A stretch of DNA of 64,000 nucleotides from Luteolibacter sp. Y139 (GTDB lineage: Bacteria > Verrucomicrobiota > Verrucomicrobiia > Verrucomicrobiales > Akkermansiaceae): positions 1,157,924-1,221,923 of the forward strand of contig NZ_JBBUKT010000001.1 of the NCBI RefSeq assembly GCF_038066715.1, written 5' to 3'. Position numbers and translations under genes: made by a program. The notes beneath the pieces were generated by a model, which was not told the origin of the DNA, made no database searches, and worked only from the letters and a program-made list of their open reading frames with translations. Positions 25,387 to 33,687 of this stretch are shown in pieces. The first letter of the stretch is position 1. The number at the start of each line of letters is the position of its first letter.

Positions 25387-26571
25387 TCAAGCAACCGCAA
25401 TCTCGCCATCCTGCTTCAACACGCGGCCGAGCAAGGCCTGCTTTCGGAACTCGCCCGGAGGCATGCCACAGGCTTGCTTGAAGGCGATGAAGAAGCTGTT
25501 CACGCTCTGGTAACCGCAGAGGAAGGCCACCGATTCCACCTTGTTGTTAGACTCACCCAACAGGCGCTTCGCGTGCTCGATGCGCGTCGAGCGGATATGC
25601 TCTCCGGGCGTCAACCCGAGATGCTCGATGAAAGCCTGATGCAATCCACGGCGCGAAATCCCCGCGGTGCGCGCCACGGTGTCGATGTCGATATTCTCGC
25701 TGAAATGCTCGGCGATGAAGCGCAGTGCCTTTGCCACCCCGGGATGATTCACCGCCGTGATGTCGGTGCTGCGTCGCGCGATGATACGGGTCGGTGGAAT
25801 GCGGATCGGAGTTGGGTCCACCTTGATGCCATTCATCATGCGGTCCAGCCACGCGGCACCTTGATAGCCCAGGTTTTCGAAATCGGGATCCACCGCGGTG
25901 ATCGGCCGCTGGCTCGACTGTGGCAGCAACAAGTCATCCTCGATGCCAATGATCGACACCTCCTGCGGCACGGCGATGTCAGCAAGATCACAGACCTCCT
26001 GCACTTCCACGGCGAGCGTGCCATTCGCGGCAAAGACGGCCAAAGGCTTCTTCGCCTGGCCGATCTTCGCGGCGAGCCACGCGCGGCGTTCGGTCCATTC
26101 GCCGCGACCCTTCCGATACGACTTATGCGAGTGCCAGCGAATCCACGTGCAGTCGTGGCCATGTTTCGCGACCGCCCTGACGAAACCATCACCCCGTTCC
26201 TCGAAGGTCCAGTTCCCCGAGTCGCTGTAGAAGAGGAAATTCTTGAAGCCGCGCCGGATGAAATGATCAGCGGCGAGGCGGGCACATTCCGCATGATCCT
26301 GCACCACATGCGTGAAAGGCAGATTCGCGCGGCGTAGGCTGAAATCGACCGTCGGCTTGTGCAGCGATTGCACGAATTCGCACAGCTCATCGCTGCCCGC
26401 CAGCCATGCCAGCACGCCATCCCCGCTCCATCCCCATGGGATGGCGAGCTCCTTGGTGATGCTTGCCGCGGAAATGTGCCAGTGGTGCTCGGCGGCATAG
26501 GCCGCGATCCCGGCGAGTAACCGGTGATCGTGCCAGCCGAGGGCGAGCAGAACGCTCTTTTGCCTCTTCAT
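25387..26571 (-). CDS. XylR-type transcriptional regulator (LacI-like sensor + AraC DNA-binding domain)
   Basis: A 394-residue regulator. Residues ~1-275 form a periplasmic-binding-protein-like sugar sensor (SVLLALGWHDHRLLAGIAAYA, then VAVPQEVSIIGIEDDLLL and DPDFENLGYQGAAWLDRMM). Residues ~290-385 are two AraC helix-turn-helix units (IDTVARTAGISRRGLHQAF and VESVAFLCGYQSVNSFFIAFKQ) with the PGEF motif. This layout is that of E. coli XylR. Transcribed away from the GH28-uxaC operon, it is the obvious candidate regulator of the pectin locus, and a ligand such as galacturonate is inferred. AraC-type dimers bind direct repeats spaced 21 bp, the spacing found four times around the locus. Gene symbol withheld because the ligand is unproven. 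Confidence 0.9.
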   Translation of the reverse strand: MKRQKSVLLALGWHDHRLLAGIAAYAAEHHWHISAASITKELAIPWGWSGDGVLAWLAGSDELCEFVQSLHKPTVDFSLRRANLPFTHVVQDHAECARLAADHFIRRGFKNFLFYSDSGNWTFEERGDGFVRAVAKHGHDCTWIRWHSHKSYRKGRGEWTERRAWLAAKIGQAKKPLAVFAANGTLAVEVQEVCDLADIAVPQEVSIIGIEDDLLLPQSSQRPITAVDPDFENLGYQGAAWLDRMMNGIKVDPTPIRIPPTRIIARRSTDITAVNHPGVAKALRFIAEHFSENIDIDTVARTAGISRRGLHQAFIEHLGLTPGEHIRSTRIEHAKRLLGESNNKVESVAFLCGYQSVNSFFIAFKQACGMPPGEFRKQALLGRVLKQDGEIAVA

Positions 26572-26628
26572 GTGGGTTTACTTGGGTCTCCTAGGCTCCC
26601 TCACGCCGGGCCGAGAAGTAAATGCGGA

Positions 26629-26658
26629 ATTTTGAAGGACTCATCCAAAATCGTGCAA
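26629..26658 (+). promoter_or_regulatory. Degenerate direct-repeat operator candidate (21-bp spacing)
   Basis: ATTTTGAAG (26629-26637) and ATCGTGCAA (26650-26658) align with the ATTGTGCAG half-site found elsewhere (seven of nine bases each) and are exactly 21 bp apart, 58 bp upstream of the regulator's start codon. The position fits autoregulation and/or control of the divergent operon. Confidence 0.4.
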
Positions 26659-26793
26659 ATCTCGTGGGGTGCATTACCCGGGATGCCACCCTTTGCCGGG
26701 TTTTGCAGGTCGACCGGGTGCCTTTTTTTCAACCCCTTTTGCAGAATGGGTCCGTTTACGCGCCATGAGCCGCTTTGTAATTTTTTCGCCGTC

Positions 26794-26849
26794 TGCCGGA
26801 CACCGGCGACGACCAATCGCCGGGCGGGAGAGCCCTCCCACGTCCGGCA
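26794..26849 (+). promoter_or_regulatory. Potential three-way-junction RNA in the operon leader
   Basis: Three perfectly paired stems nest in 56 nt. P1 is TGCCGGAC (26794-26801) with GTCCGGCA (26842-26849). P2 is CCGGCGA (26803-26809) with TCGCCGG (26817-26823). P3 is GGGAG (26826-26830) with CTCCC (26835-26839). Junction linkers are A, GC and AC. All pairs are Watson-Crick, so either strand could fold. On the plus strand it lies ~130 nt upstream of the GH28 start. No known riboswitch class is recognised. Confidence 0.5.
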
Positions 26850-26906
26850 CGAAAAACCCAAGAGCCTTTGTTCACGAAGATTTCCATCGGATGGTTTGGA
26901 GTTCGC

Positions 26907-26945
26907 CCGTCGCGTTGCGACGGCGGATTGCCTGCCGCTTTCGTC
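26907..26945 (+). promoter_or_regulatory. Mutually exclusive hairpins in the operon leader
   Basis: CCGTCGC (26907-26913) pairs with GCGACGG (26917-26923) over a 3-nt loop. The same downstream bases can instead pair as GACGGCGG (26919-26926) with CCGC-ttt-CGTC (26935-26945). Competing stems are typical of attenuators, but in GC-rich DNA they may also be chance. Confidence 0.3.
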
Positions 26946-26978
26946 GGCCCATATTGGGTGGTCCCCGGCGAAGGGAAG

Positions 26979-28343
26979 ATGCCGGAGGCGGCGAGGGTTT
27001 TCCTCGCTCACGAGGTTGCCGCCTCCGGCCACTCTCTCAAAACGCGGGCTTCAATAGCTCTCGTCGCCTTGTTCGCCTCGGTATCCTCCGGCGCTGATAC
27101 CACTCCAGTAATCCCTCCTCCCGAAATCCCCTCCCTCGTCAAGGAAGTCGCTGCCTCTGATGGGACTGCTCTAGCCACCGCCGCAATCCAACAGGCGCTC
27201 GATGCCGTGCGCGATGCCGGCGGCGGTCGTGTGGTCCTTCCCGCAGGCCGATTCCGGAGCGGGCCACTCGTGCTCGGCAACAAGACCGAGCTGCATCTTT
27301 CCAAGGCATCGGTGCTCGTCATGAGCGATCAGAACTCGGACTTCCCCGCCGAGGGAAATCGCAGGCCAGCCTTCCTCTCCGCCAGCAATGCCCACGACAT
27401 CCGCATCAGCGGCGAAGGCACCATCGAGGGTCAGGGCGAACGCTGGTGGAAGATCTTCCTCGATGAGAAAGCACGCGGCATCAAGGACGCACCACGTCGT
27501 CCCCAGCTCATTGCCATCTCCCGCTGCGAGCGCGTCGAAGTGGAAGGCATCTCGACCATCGACCCTCCGAACACGCACTACTCTTTCAAGGACTGCCAGG
27601 ATCTCGCGATCCGCGGCATCAAGGCAATCGCCCCCGATGACTCGCCGAACACCGACGCGCTGAATCTTTCCAGCGTCCACAACGTGCTGATCGAGCACTG
27701 CCACATCAGCACCGGCGACGACAACATCGTGCTGCTGTGCAGCGCCGCGCGGAAGAAGGGCGTGCCGGAAGTGGAGAACGTCCTCATCCGCGATTGCACG
27801 CTGGGCTTCGGCCACGGCCTCTCCATCGGCAGCTACACCTCCGGTGGCGTGCGCAATGTCACCGCGGAGAACATCACCTTCGACGGCACCACCTCCGGCA
27901 TCCGCATGAAGGCATGGCGCGATCGCGGCGGCGTGGTGGAGGACATCCACTACCGGAATATCGCGATGAAGCACGTGCGCTATCCGGTGTGGATCACAAG
28001 TTACTACCCAAAACCACCCGCGCATCCGTCAGAGGATCAGCCCTCTGAAGGCAAGTCTCTCAATCCGGTGTGGCGCGACATTTCGATCGAAAACCTCACC
28101 GTCACCGATTCACCGAATTCGATCCTCCTGTGGGGCTTGCCCGATCAATCGATCGACGGCGTGACCATCAAGAACTCGAAAATCTCCGCGGAAACCGGCG
28201 CGCTGGTCTTCCACGCGAAGAACATTGGCTTCGCCAATGTCTCGATCACTCCCGCCGCGGGTCCGGCGCTCCGTCATTTCGATGCTGAAATCCAAGGGCT
28301 AAAGAGCGAGAACTACGACGACAAGCCCGTGAAATCCAAATGA
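26979..28343 (+). CDS. Polygalacturonase, GH28
   Basis: A 454-residue beta-helix hydrolase acting on galacturonans. GH28 motifs are in order: NTD in DDSPNTDALNLSS, DD in STGDDNIVLL, GHG in GFGHGLSIGS and the substrate-binding R-x-K as SGIRMKAW (RMK instead of RIK). The start is the ATG at 26979, preceded by aagggaag; it gives an N-terminal segment followed by a signal-peptide-like stretch (SIALVALFASVSSGAD), so export is likely. An inverted repeat begins 2 nt after the ATG. First gene of a six-gene chain with overlapping start/stop codons. Endo versus exo action cannot be decided. Confidence 0.88.
   Translation: MPEAARVFLAHEVAASGHSLKTRASIALVALFASVSSGADTTPVIPPPEIPSLVKEVAASDGTALATAAIQQALDAVRDAGGGRVVLPAGRFRSGPLVLGNKTELHLSKASVLVMSDQNSDFPAEGNRRPAFLSASNAHDIRISGEGTIEGQGERWWKIFLDEKARGIKDAPRRPQLIAISRCERVEVEGISTIDPPNTHYSFKDCQDLAIRGIKAIAPDDSPNTDALNLSSVHNVLIEHCHISTGDDNIVLLCSAARKKGVPEVENVLIRDCTLGFGHGLSIGSYTSGGVRNVTAENITFDGTTSGIRMKAWRDRGGVVEDIHYRNIAMKHVRYPVWITSYYPKPPAHPSEDQPSEGKSLNPVWRDISIENLTVTDSPNSILLWGLPDQSIDGVTIKNSKISAETGALVFHAKNIGFANVSITPAAGPALRHFDAEIQGLKSENYDDKPVKSK
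26981..27029 (+). promoter_or_regulatory. Inverted repeat over the GH28 start codon region
   Basis: Perfect 12-bp arms GCCGGAGGCGGC (26981-26992) and GCCGCCTCCGGC (27018-27029), with an inner GCGAGG/CCTCGC pair, begin 2 nt after the GH28 ATG. In mRNA this would be a very stable hairpin at the initiation site, possibly limiting translation. Confidence 0.45.
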
Positions 28344-29746
28344 ACCCTCAAGCTCCAACCACCGGGGAAAAGACAGGAAACGTCCGCTGGATCATCTGCG
28401 GCCTGCTCTTCTTCTCGGTCGCGGTCAACTACCTTGACCGGCTGGTCATCAGCATCCTGAAAAAGCCGCTGAGCGGCCAACTCGGTTGGACCGACAATGA
28501 CTACGGGACCATCGCCGCGGCCTTCTCCTTTGCCTACGCCTTCGGCTACCTGTTAGGGGGTCGCTTCATTGACAAGCTCGGCGTGAAGCGCGGCCTGCCA
28601 CTGTTCGTCTTCCTGTGGAGCCTGTCCGCAATGGCGCACGGCTTGGTGAGTCAGCTGGATCATGCCGCGGAGTTCCGGATGCAGTATCCGTGGTTCTCGC
28701 GGGCGGAAGGAGGCTTCATCCTCGCCACCCTGGCGATGCCAATGACCGCGGCGGGCTTCATGTTCGCACGCATCGCGCTCGGCCTTACCGAAGGTGCGAA
28801 CTTTCCTGCCGCCATCAAGGTGGTCGCCGAATGGTTCCCGGTAAAGGAGCGAGCACTCGCCACCGGGTGCTTCAATGCCGGCACCAATGTCGGCGCGGTG
28901 CTTTGCCCGATCGCCGTGCCGTGGATGTTTTCGCATATCGGTTGGGAATGGACCTTCTACATCACCGGGGGCACCGGTTTCCTGTGGCTGATCGGCTGGT
29001 GGTTCTTCTACGACGAACCACGCGAACACAAGCGTGTGAAGCAGGCCGAGATCGACTACATCCGCGGCGACCAGCCAGTGGAAGAAGCTAAAAAGGTAAA
29101 GGTGCCGTGGCTCGCGCTGCTGAGATACCGCGCCGTGTGGGCCTACGTGCTCGCCAGTATCTTCGCCAGCCCGGCGTGGACCTTCTATCAGTTCTTCCTG
29201 CCCGACTTCCTCGACAAGAAATTCAGCCTCAGCCTGGAGGCAACCGGCTGGTGGACGGGTGCCTTCTACGCACTCGCAGCGATCGGTGGCGTGGCCGGCG
29301 GCTGGCTGGCCGCCAAGTTCATCCGGGCCGGTTGGGACATCAATCGCGCCCGCAAGACGGCGCTGCTGATCTGCGCACTCTCGGTAGTGCCGGTATTCTT
29401 CGCGCCGTTTGCCGGCTCGGTGTGGCTCGCGGTATTCATCGTCGGCCTCGCCGGCTCCGCCCATCAGGGGTGGTCGGCCAATATGTTCACAGTCGTTTCC
29501 GACACGATGCCGAAGGAGGCCATCAGCTCGGTCATCGGCCTCGGCGGCTTCGTCGGCTACTTCACCGGCGGCTTCATCAACAAGTTCACGGGCATGATCG
29601 TCCAGGAGACCGGCAGCTATGTGTGGGTCTTCGCCTACTTCTCGCTGATGTACCTCCTCTCGCTGGGCCTGCTGCACCTGCTGGTGCCCCGCATTCAAAA
29701 GGAAACGCGTGCGCTGCCCATGCCCGAACCGCTTACCGAATCATGA
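28340..29746 (+). CDS. MFS hexuronate transporter (ExuT-like, ACS family)
   Basis: A 468-residue inner-membrane major-facilitator protein with about 12 hydrophobic helices. The first helix and loop (RWIICGLLFFSVAVNYLDRLVISILKKPL) and YGTIAAAFSFAYAFGYLLGGRFIDKLGVKRG are typical of the anion:cation symporter branch that includes ExuT. It should import galacturonate or glucuronate with protons, feeding UxaC encoded two genes downstream. The ATG overlaps the GH28 stop by 4 bp (28340-28343), and the next gene overlaps its stop in the same way. ACS relatives also carry other organic anions, so specificity rests on context. Confidence 0.88.
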   Translation: MNPQAPTTGEKTGNVRWIICGLLFFSVAVNYLDRLVISILKKPLSGQLGWTDNDYGTIAAAFSFAYAFGYLLGGRFIDKLGVKRGLPLFVFLWSLSAMAHGLVSQLDHAAEFRMQYPWFSRAEGGFILATLAMPMTAAGFMFARIALGLTEGANFPAAIKVVAEWFPVKERALATGCFNAGTNVGAVLCPIAVPWMFSHIGWEWTFYITGGTGFLWLIGWWFFYDEPREHKRVKQAEIDYIRGDQPVEEAKKVKVPWLALLRYRAVWAYVLASIFASPAWTFYQFFLPDFLDKKFSLSLEATGWWTGAFYALAAIGGVAGGWLAAKFIRAGWDINRARKTALLICALSVVPVFFAPFAGSVWLAVFIVGLAGSAHQGWSANMFTVVSDTMPKEAISSVIGLGGFVGYFTGGFINKFTGMIVQETGSYVWVFAYFSLMYLLSLGLLHLLVPRIQKETRALPMPEPLTES

Positions 29747-31374
29747 CTCCCACCGGCCATTCTTATCCCTGGGTGCCCGACCAAGGCGACGGAACCTATC
29801 GTAACCCGGTGTTGCATGCCGATTACTCGGATCCCGATGTGGTCCGTGTGGGCTCCGATTATTTCCTCACGTCCTCCAGCTTCAATTGCACCCCCGGCCT
29901 GCCGATCCTGCATTCACGCGACTTGGTGAACTGGCGCATCGTCAATCACGCGCTGAAGAATCTCCCGCATCCCCGCTACAGCGAGATTCAGCCCGGCCAC
30001 GGCGTGTGGGCCCCCTCCATCCGCCACCACGACGGCAAGTTCTGGATCTTCTTCCCCACACCGGATGAAGGGATTTATCTAACAACCGCCACCGATCCCT
30101 TGGGCGAATGGTCCCCGCCGCACCTGGTTCTCGCGGGCAAGGGGCTCATCGATCCCTGCCCGTTCTGGGACGATGACGGCAAGGCATACCTCATTCACGC
30201 CTACGCTGGCTCGCGCGCCGGCATCCGCAACAAGCTCCACCTCCGGCCGATGGCACCCAATGGCAGCCGCACGCTCGGGAAAGGAAAGGTCGTAGTCGAG
30301 ATCGATCCATCCTTGCCTGCGCTCGAAGGGCCGAAGCTCTTTAAGCGGCATGGCTGGTACTACATCTCCGCTCCTGCGGGCGGCGTGGCTACGGGCTGGC
30401 AGTGCATCTTCCGCTCTCGCAGCATCCAGGGCCCCTACGAGGAAAGGATCGTCCTCGCGCAACGCGGCACCGCCGTCAATGGACCTCACCAAGGTGCGTT
30501 GGTTGATACTCCAGACGACGACTGGTGGTTCATCCATTTCCAGGACAAAGATCTCTACGGGCGCGTTGTTCACCTGCAGCCCGTTTATTGGGAGAACGAT
30601 TGGCCGTTGGTCGGCGAGGCACAGGATGAAACCGGTGTCGGACGTCCTGTCCTTCAGCATCGCAAGCCGCTTCCCAGCGAAAGCTACCCCGCGGTGCCAC
30701 AGGACAGCGATGAATTCGAGAACGACACACTCGGTCTCCAATGGCAGTGGCACGCGAACCACGAAGGCGACTGGTATTCGCTGACCGAACGAACTGGACA
30801 GCTGCGGCTGCGACCGTGCTTTGCACTCAATGGAGACACCGCCAAGGCACCGAACCTCCTTCTTCAGAAATTTCCCGCCAGCGAGTTCGAGGTGGAAACA
30901 CGGATCGAGCTTCCCGACGGCCACGCCTCCCTCCATTCGGGACTTGTTGTCGCAGGAGAAAACATGGCCGCCCTCGACGCCCAGCATCTCGACGGGATGT
31001 ATCGTCTCCACCTCACGATTGCGGGAGAGACTCAGGCCACGCTCGATCTTTCCGCGCCGGCTCTGGTTCTCAAGCTCAAGGTCAGCGAGGGCGGCGTTTG
31101 CCGACTCGGAGTCGCGACGGCGGAAGCCGCATTCTATCAGATCGGGCCGTCCTTCCAAGCCACTCCGGGTCGCTGGATCGGCGCGAAGGTCGGACTCTAC
31201 TGTATCACCACCGATGTGCTCGATGCCTCCGGCCACGCGGACTTCGCCTGGTTCCGCTTCGGGCCGGTGCACCATCCCGCGGAGCAACGGAAGCATCGCA
31301 CCAATGGCGCCGAGGTCCACGATCATGCGAGTCGCGAACACTCCCGGAGCACCGCGCGCCCGACCCGTCCATGA
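29743..31374 (+). CDS. Glycoside hydrolase family 43 (beta-xylosidase/arabinofuranosidase type)
   Basis: A 543-residue enzyme with the five-bladed GH43 propeller in the first ~310 residues and a C-terminal beta-sandwich. Catalytic residues are visible: base Asp in LHADYSDPDVVRVGSDYFL, pKa-modulating Asp in LIDPCPFWDDDGKAYL and acid Glu in ALEGPKLFKRHGWYYISAPAGG. The segment GVWAPSIRHHDGKFWIFF suggests a subfamily near GH43_12. There is no signal peptide, so it probably trims imported oligosaccharides such as xylogalacturonan or arabinan fragments. The start overlaps the transporter stop (ATGA); much longer open reading upstream in this frame is not coding. Confidence 0.9.
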   Translation: MTPTGHSYPWVPDQGDGTYRNPVLHADYSDPDVVRVGSDYFLTSSSFNCTPGLPILHSRDLVNWRIVNHALKNLPHPRYSEIQPGHGVWAPSIRHHDGKFWIFFPTPDEGIYLTTATDPLGEWSPPHLVLAGKGLIDPCPFWDDDGKAYLIHAYAGSRAGIRNKLHLRPMAPNGSRTLGKGKVVVEIDPSLPALEGPKLFKRHGWYYISAPAGGVATGWQCIFRSRSIQGPYEERIVLAQRGTAVNGPHQGALVDTPDDDWWFIHFQDKDLYGRVVHLQPVYWENDWPLVGEAQDETGVGRPVLQHRKPLPSESYPAVPQDSDEFENDTLGLQWQWHANHEGDWYSLTERTGQLRLRPCFALNGDTAKAPNLLLQKFPASEFEVETRIELPDGHASLHSGLVVAGENMAALDAQHLDGMYRLHLTIAGETQATLDLSAPALVLKLKVSEGGVCRLGVATAEAAFYQIGPSFQATPGRWIGAKVGLYCITTDVLDASGHADFAWFRFGPVHHPAEQRKHRTNGAEVHDHASREHSRSTARPTRP

Positions 31375-32786
31375 AGACCTTCATCACCGAAGACTTCCTG
31401 CTGCACAGCGACGTGGCACAGGAACTCTACCACGACCACGCCAAGCATCAGCCGATCTTCGACTACCACTGCCACCTTCCGCCGGATCAGATCGCGGCAA
31501 ACCGGCGTTTCGACAATCTCTATCAAATCTGGCTGGAGGGCGACCACTACAAGTGGCGCGCCATGCGCTCGAATGGCATCGCGGAACGCTTCTGCACCGG
31601 CGATGCGACCGATCGTGAAAAGTTCGATGCCTTCGCCCTAACCGTGCCTCGCACGCTGCGCAATCCTCTCTACCACTGGACCCACCTCGAGTTGCTCCGC
31701 TACTTCGGGATCGATGATCTGTTGGATGAAAGCACCGCGGACTCGGTTTGGCAACGCACCAACGAGCAACTCGCCGAAACCCGTGTCCATGACTTGCTGA
31801 CCCGGAGCCGCGTGGCAGTCGTCTGCACCACCGACGATCCCACCGACACCCTGGAGCACCACCGAAAGATCAAGGAAGACGGCACTCTGAGGACACGCGT
31901 CTATCCAACCTTCCGACCGGACAAGGCACTCGGTGTCGATCAGCCAGCGACCTTCAATGCCTGGACCGACAAGCTGGCCGCAGCAAGCGGCGTCGAATGC
32001 GCCACACTCGATGGCTTCCTCGCGGCATTGAAGCAACGCCACGACTTCTTCCACGAGATGGGCGGCCGGTTGTCCGACCACGGAATGAACGCGGTGGATG
32101 CGGAGGACTGCAGCGAGCGCGACGCCGCAGCCATCTTCAATCGGGCTCGATCCGGCGGCCAAGTTACTCCCGGCGAAGCCTCCGCCTTCCGTAGCTTCAT
32201 GATGATCTTCTTCGGCCATCTCGATGCCGATAAAGGCTGGACCAAGCAGCTCCACCTCGGCGCCCTGCGGAACAACAACACCCGGCTGCTGCGCAAGCTC
32301 GGGCCGGACACCGGCTTCGATTCTATTGGCGACCAGCCACAGGCCGCTGCGCTCGCGCGCTATCTCGATCGGCTCGATCGGGATGACCGCCTGCCGAAGA
32401 CCGTCCTCTACAATCTCAATCCCGCCGACAACTACCTCTTCGGCACGATGATCGGAAACTTCCAGGACGGCACCGTCCCGGGAAAGATCCAGTTCGGCAG
32501 CGGATGGTGGTTCCTCGATCAAAAGGAAGCGATGGAGTGGCAGCTCAATACGCTCTCAAACCTGGGACTGCTCAGCCGCTTCGTCGGCATGCTCACGGAT
32601 TCGCGCAGCTTCCTGAGCTATCCGCGTCACGAGTATTTCCGCCGTATCCTTTGCAACCTGATCGGCCGCGACGTCGCGAACGGCGAACTGCCTCGCGACA
32701 TGGGCCTGTTAGGCCAAATGGTCCGCGACATCTGCTATGGTAATGCCCGAGACTACTTCGGCCTCGAAGTCCCCGAGATGCCATGA
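31371..32786 (+). CDS. uxaC: Uronate isomerase
   Basis: A 471-residue uronate isomerase converting D-galacturonate to D-tagaturonate (and glucuronate to fructuronate), the first step of cytosolic hexuronate catabolism. The amidohydrolase-fold metal site is DYHCHLPP (His33, His35), followed by the family-specific NLYQIWLEGDHYKWRAMR. The end shows the conserved SFLSYPRHEYFRRILCNLIG and GLLGQMVRDICYGNARDYF. Length is as expected (about 470). The ATG overlaps the GH43 stop and its stop overlaps the next ATG, placing it in the middle of the coupled chain. The following Uxa steps (UxaB, UxaA, KdgK) are not in the window. Confidence 0.95.
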   Translation: MKTFITEDFLLHSDVAQELYHDHAKHQPIFDYHCHLPPDQIAANRRFDNLYQIWLEGDHYKWRAMRSNGIAERFCTGDATDREKFDAFALTVPRTLRNPLYHWTHLELLRYFGIDDLLDESTADSVWQRTNEQLAETRVHDLLTRSRVAVVCTTDDPTDTLEHHRKIKEDGTLRTRVYPTFRPDKALGVDQPATFNAWTDKLAAASGVECATLDGFLAALKQRHDFFHEMGGRLSDHGMNAVDAEDCSERDAAAIFNRARSGGQVTPGEASAFRSFMMIFFGHLDADKGWTKQLHLGALRNNNTRLLRKLGPDTGFDSIGDQPQAAALARYLDRLDRDDRLPKTVLYNLNPADNYLFGTMIGNFQDGTVPGKIQFGSGWWFLDQKEAMEWQLNTLSNLGLLSRFVGMLTDSRSFLSYPRHEYFRRILCNLIGRDVANGELPRDMGLLGQMVRDICYGNARDYFGLEVPEMP

Positions 32787-33673
32787 GCAGACCCGCCCAT
32801 AAGGGGTGTCGACGTTCCGTCGACACGACAAGTCGATTGGCTCTCACTCTGATTGCCGGGGTCTTGTTCTTCGGCTTTCCCGCCTCCGCCGAACCAAACT
32901 GGCGCCCCGACATCGAATACTCCCAAGCCGGCGGAGAAAGCCTTTGCCTCGACGCATCCATTCCCGAAGGCAGCGGCCCCTTCCCAGCCGCCATCCTCAT
33001 CCACGGCGGCGGCTGGGGCAGCGGCGACAAGGCAGCAGACTTCGTCCCGCTTTCCAAATCGCTCACGAAGGAGGGCATCGCGTGGTTCTCCATCAACTAC
33101 CGCCTCGCGCCAAAGCATCCATGGCCCGCATGCTTTGATGACGTCCAGACCGCCATCCGCTGGGTCAGGACAAATGCCACCGCCTACAACGTCGATCCCA
33201 AACGCATCGCTCTGATCGGCTATTCCGCCGGCGGCCAACTCGCCACACTGGCCGCCATCCGCGCCGATGAATCAACCCGTGTTCAAGCCGTGGTCGGCTT
33301 CGCACCCGCAGTCGAGCTCGTCGCGGACATGCAGCGACGCGGCGAGGTCGGAGTCGCGATGCGGAATCTACTAGGTTTATCGGACAAGCTGGACGATGCC
33401 GCGCTGGCTAAGATTGCCTCGATCTCCCCTGCGGAAGAGATCAAGCCGGGTCTGCCACCCTTCTTCATAGTCGAGGGCACCGCCGATCAATCCGTGCGCC
33501 ATGTGGAAACCTTGGCGTTCATTCAAAGGCTCAAGCAGGCACAGGGATCTTGCGCACTTCTGGAGATGAAGGACGCCCCGCATCGGATTGCCGAGTGGCC
33601 AAAATTTTCACCCGACTATGCCGAAAAGACCGCGGCGTGGTTAAAGACGACACTGGCAGCAGCACCGAAGTGA
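32783..33673 (+). CDS. Secreted alpha/beta hydrolase (acetyl-esterase-like, BD-FAE family)
   Basis: A 296-residue esterase with an N-terminal signal peptide (hydrophobic core LALTLIAGVLFFGFPASA). Fold motifs are the HGGGWGSGDK oxyanion loop, nucleophile Ser in GYSAGGQL, acid Asp in VEGTADQSV and His in APHRIAEW. The group includes carbohydrate acetyl and feruloyl esterases, so removal of acetyl groups from pectin is the likely role. The ATG overlaps the uxaC stop by 4 bp. Unusually, the positively charged n-region is encoded by a 23-bp repeated hairpin element that also occurs after the sialidase-like gene. Confidence 0.82.
   Translation: MSRPAHKGCRRSVDTTSRLALTLIAGVLFFGFPASAEPNWRPDIEYSQAGGESLCLDASIPEGSGPFPAAILIHGGGWGSGDKAADFVPLSKSLTKEGIAWFSINYRLAPKHPWPACFDDVQTAIRWVRTNATAYNVDPKRIALIGYSAGGQLATLAAIRADESTRVQAVVGFAPAVELVADMQRRGEVGVAMRNLLGLSDKLDDAALAKIASISPAEEIKPGLPPFFIVEGTADQSVRHVETLAFIQRLKQAQGSCALLEMKDAPHRIAEWPKFSPDYAEKTAAWLKTTLAAAPK
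32800..32826 (+). repeat. Repeated hairpin element, copy 1
   Basis: It starts TAAGGGGTGTCGACGTTCC and forms perfect 8-bp arms GTGTCGAC/GTCGACAC with loop GTTCC. Twenty-three bases are identical to copy 2 at 37794. It lies 14 bp after the uxaC stop and inside the esterase signal-peptide coding region. Confidence 0.7.
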
Positions 33674-33687
33674 ACATCACGCTTTCC

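Larger units (their letters stand above)
26572..26978. other. 407-bp divergent regulatory region between regulator and pectin operon
   Basis: No gene is supported. The stretch holds a candidate operator (26629-26658), a potential three-way-junction RNA (26794-26849) and a pair of mutually exclusive hairpins (26907-26945). Promoters for both directions must lie here; the AT-rich stretch around 26770-26790 is the likeliest place for the rightward one. Confidence 0.6.

Noticed and set aside
29107..31371. In-frame upstream extensions of the GH43 and uxaC genes (starts at 29107 and 30741)
   Set aside because: The extensions overlap the conserved coding of the preceding genes in another frame; ATGA-overlapping starts at 29743 and 31371 begin exactly at the conserved N termini.
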